A stretch of 64,000 nucleotides of DNA from Cyanobium sp. Cruz CV13-4-11. Lineage in GTDB: Bacteria; Cyanobacteriota; Cyanobacteriia; PCC-6307; Cyanobiaceae. The stretch is taken from positions 62,001-126,000 of the forward strand of contig NZ_JAGQCH010000006.1 of the NCBI RefSeq assembly GCF_024346055.1. Reading direction: 5' to 3'. This document shows positions 61,880-64,000 of the stretch, one piece after another; positions within the stretch are counted from its first letter, which is position 1, and each line of letters starts with the position of its first letter. A program made the translations under genes and the position numbers. Under the pieces are notes generated by a model that saw nothing but the letters and a program-made list of their open reading frames with translations, was not told where the DNA came from and searched no databases.

Positions 61880-62437
61880 ATGGATAGGTGTGCGATCCCC
61901 GCCGTCCCCGTGAAAGAGCTCACCAGCGCCATCAACCAACACCTGGCCGCTGAGTTCCAGGCCGGCCACACCTATCTGGCCATGTCGATCTGGCTGCGCG
62001 AGAAGGATCTGGCCGGTTTCTCCACCTACATGCACGACAAGAGCCAGGAGGAGCGCGACCACGCGGCCCGCATGATCACCTACCTGGTGGACAGTGACGA
62101 ACAGGTGGAATTGCCCACCATCGAGGCGCCGGAACGCAGTTGGCCGTCGGTGCAGACCCTGTTTGACCAGGTCTATGACATGGAAAAGGGGGTCACCGCC
62201 TCGATCAACCGGCTCTACGCCATGGCCGAAACCGTTGGCGAACGCAGTGCCACGGCCATGCTCGATTGGTTCGTGGCCGAGCAGCTCCAGGAGGAGGCCG
62301 AAGCCCGCTTCGTTCGCAAGCGCCTGCGCCTGGCTGGCGATAACAGCGCCGCCCTGCTGCTGCTTGACCAGCAGTTCCTCGAAGGGACAGCCCTGACCCA
62401 CGTCAAGGGTGGTCTCAGCGGCACCAGGGGGGCCTGA
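61880..62437 (+). CDS. Ferritin
   Basis: A 185-residue four-helix iron-storage protein. The ferroxidase-centre segments are INQHLAAEFQAGHTYLAMSI and HDKSQEERDHAARMITYLVD (E-x-x-H), with a later Glu/Gln-rich helix (EQLQEEAEARFVRKRLRLAG). It resembles the ferritins of marine Synechococcus. It oxidises and stores Fe(II). ATG at 61880 is chosen; a GTG at 61910 would still give a complete core. It ends eight bases before feoB, so storage and uptake genes appear co-transcribed. Confidence 0.92.
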   Translation: MDRCAIPAVPVKELTSAINQHLAAEFQAGHTYLAMSIWLREKDLAGFSTYMHDKSQEERDHAARMITYLVDSDEQVELPTIEAPERSWPSVQTLFDQVYDMEKGVTASINRLYAMAETVGERSATAMLDWFVAEQLQEEAEARFVRKRLRLAGDNSAALLLLDQQFLEGTALTHVKGGLSGTRGA

Positions 62438-62444
62438 AGCGTCG

Positions 62445-64000
62445 ATGCCGCCATCCCTCTCCCTGTCCTGCCACGGCCCCCAGCTGAACGCCTCCCAGGT
62501 GCAGGGTGGCCAGAGCCACGGCCCGGGCTTTCAGCTGGCTCTGGTGGGGATGCCCAACACCGGTAAGTCGACGCTCTTCAACCGGCTCACCGGCGGTAAC
62601 GCGCAGATTGCCAACTGGCCTGGCCTGACGGTCGAACTGCAACGGGGTCCCCTGCCGGATGACGGTCACGGCAGCACCTACGAGCTGGTGGACCTGCCGG
62701 GGATCCACGACCTGAGCGGCAGCAGTGAGGACGAGGCCGTGGTGCAGCGCTTCCTGCGCGACACTCCGCCCGATCTGGTGATCCTGGTGCTGAATGCCAG
62801 CCAGATCAGCGGCCAGCTAAGGCTGTTGCTGCAGTTGCGCCAGCTCGGCCTGCCGCTGCTGGCGGCACTCAACATGAGCGATGAGGCCGGGCGATTCGGC
62901 ATCGCCATCGACCATCAGGGGCTGTCCGGTGCCCTCGGCCTGCCGGTGCTGCCGGTGAGCGCCAAGCGGAACCAGGGAATCGCCGAACTGCTCGACCAGT
63001 TGCACCAATGGGGGGAGGCACCCGGGCGTGCCGACACGGCGCTCGGTGGACTCCCCCAGCCGCCGGTTCCCGCCTCGGATGGGTGGCAGCAGGAGCTGGT
63101 GGACCGCTTTGTGACCATGCCGGAGGGGTTGCACAACCACCGCTCCCGCGTGGTGGATCGTCTGCTTCTCCATCCGTTGCTTGGGGTGGGGATCTTCCTG
63201 GTGATGGTGCTGGCGGTGTTCCAGCTGCTGTATGCCGTGACAACGCCCCTGCAGGATCTTCTGGGCTCCGTTCTCGACTGGATTCAGACGAGCTGGCTGG
63301 TGCCGGCTCTGCAGAGCCTGGGCTGTCCGGACGGGCTGCAGCACTTCCTGGTGGATGGCCTGTGGCTGGGCGTCGGCACGGTGGCCACGTTCCTGCCCCT
63401 GATCTTCGTGTTCTACGTGCTGATTGGCAGCATCGAGGACTCGGGTTATCTGCCGCGGGCCGCCTTCCTGATGGATGGCTTCATGCACTGGCTGGGGCTG
63501 GATGGCCGGGCCTTCGTGCTGCAGGTGATGGGCTTCGGCTGCAATGTGCCCTCAATCATGGGAACCCGGGTCATTCGGGATCGGGGCATGCGTCTGCTGG
63601 CCATGCTCTGCATTCCCTTTGCTCTCTGTCAGGCCAGGTTGACCGTGTTCATCTTCATGGCCGGGGTGTTCTTTCCCAGGCCCTGGTGGGCGCCAGGACT
63701 GGTGCTGTTCGGCTTCTATGTGATGAGTTTTGCGGCCGCCGTGATCACGGGTCTGGTGTTCAAGCGGGTCTACTCCAGTGATGGGGCGTTCGTGCTGGAA
63801 CTTCCGCCTTACCGGGCCCCCAGCCTGACCACCATCCTGCGCCGTGGCTGGACGTCGATGCTGAATTTCATGGTCACCACCCGGGTGTTCATCATCGTGG
63901 GAGCGGCGGCCATCTGGTTGCTCACCAACCTGCCCCCGGGGGCAACGGAGGCCTCCGGCAGCTCACTGGCGGCGGGGATCGGCCGGATCTTCCAGCCGCT
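62445..64000 (+). CDS. feoB: Ferrous iron transporter FeoB (partial, runs off the right edge)
   Basis: The first 518 residues of the Fe(II) importer. The N-terminal GTPase has G1 GMPNTGKSTLFNRLTGG, G3 DLPGIHDL and G4 NMSDEAG. The membrane part begins with LLLHPLLGVGIFLVMVLAVF and holds the first gate (GSIEDSGYLPRAAFLMDGFM and MGFGCNVPSIMGTRVIRDRG). The C-terminal gate and helices lie beyond the window. No feoA is seen upstream; the ferritin gene takes that place. Confidence 0.96.
   Translation, partial: MPPSLSLSCHGPQLNASQVQGGQSHGPGFQLALVGMPNTGKSTLFNRLTGGNAQIANWPGLTVELQRGPLPDDGHGSTYELVDLPGIHDLSGSSEDEAVVQRFLRDTPPDLVILVLNASQISGQLRLLLQLRQLGLPLLAALNMSDEAGRFGIAIDHQGLSGALGLPVLPVSAKRNQGIAELLDQLHQWGEAPGRADTALGGLPQPPVPASDGWQQELVDRFVTMPEGLHNHRSRVVDRLLLHPLLGVGIFLVMVLAVFQLLYAVTTPLQDLLGSVLDWIQTSWLVPALQSLGCPDGLQHFLVDGLWLGVGTVATFLPLIFVFYVLIGSIEDSGYLPRAAFLMDGFMHWLGLDGRAFVLQVMGFGCNVPSIMGTRVIRDRGMRLLAMLCIPFALCQARLTVFIFMAGVFFPRPWWAPGLVLFGFYVMSFAAAVITGLVFKRVYSSDGAFVLELPPYRAPSLTTILRRGWTSMLNFMVTTRVFIIVGAAAIWLLTNLPPGATEASGSSLAAGIGRIFQP

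Overview
The window is a GC-rich cyanobacterial chromosome segment. Orange carotenoid protein, a phycobilisome linker, Mg-chelatase ChlH, PsbK, a high-light-inducible protein and many cyanobacteria-only DUF families place it in the picocyanobacterial Synechococcus/Cyanobium group (an inference from gene content and base composition; no marker phylogeny was run). Genes are dense, mostly 5-50 bases apart. Most of it is core genome; one degenerate accessory island spans about 50.0-58.8 kb.

Layout. 0-2.2 kb: an ABC transporter ATPase running off the left edge, a small Cys-rich protein and a transglutaminase-like protein. 2.2-5.7 kb: a light-harvesting and photoprotection block with a membrane-anchored linker (CpcL type) followed by ocp, crtW and frp, that is the photoreceptor, a ketolase that can make its ketocarotenoid, and its off-switch. 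6-13 kb: an RRM RNA-binding protein, a second transglutaminase-like protein, a BASS-family transporter, an MscS channel and several secreted low-complexity proteins. 13-25.6 kb: an ADP-forming acyl-CoA synthetase/GNAT fusion coupled to a Usp protein, a Rieske oxygenase, a ParB-like protein, a CbiX-type chelatase, a GMC oxidoreductase, initiator tRNA-Met, an asparaginase, and CGLD27-RsfS-DUF3318. 25.7-33.7 kb: carB, DUF3386, an ABC exporter, an S4 protein, tpiA and folP. 34-45.7 kb: an umuD-like gene with a LexA box, DUF4912, a kinase fusion, TspO-like, DUF4335/DUF3038, apt, a flavin monooxygenase, hli and dapB. 45.8-49.9 kb: chlH.

50-58.8 kb is the accessory island: a PEP-CTERM-like secreted protein, decayed tandem copies of DUF2887/DUF4351 (Rpn-type) genes, a DUF4143 ATPase remnant, a Xre/MbcA antitoxin beside a deleted RES toxin, an orphan DUF433 protein, AbrB-PIN and YefM-YoeB pairs, a truncated PIN toxin, and a twice-frameshifted HpsJ-like gene. 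The core photosystem II gene psbK is stranded in the middle. 59-60.5 kb holds a second, divergent folP preceded by a tpiA 3' remnant, an echo of the functional tpiA-folP pair at 32-33.7 kb. The right end carries pstS with a candidate Pho box, a ferritin and the start of feoB.

No wholly new multi-gene system is evident. The most unusual items are the lysine-free UmuD homologue under a good LexA box, the eroded toxin-antitoxin/Rpn island surrounding psbK, and the second folP with its tpiA scar.
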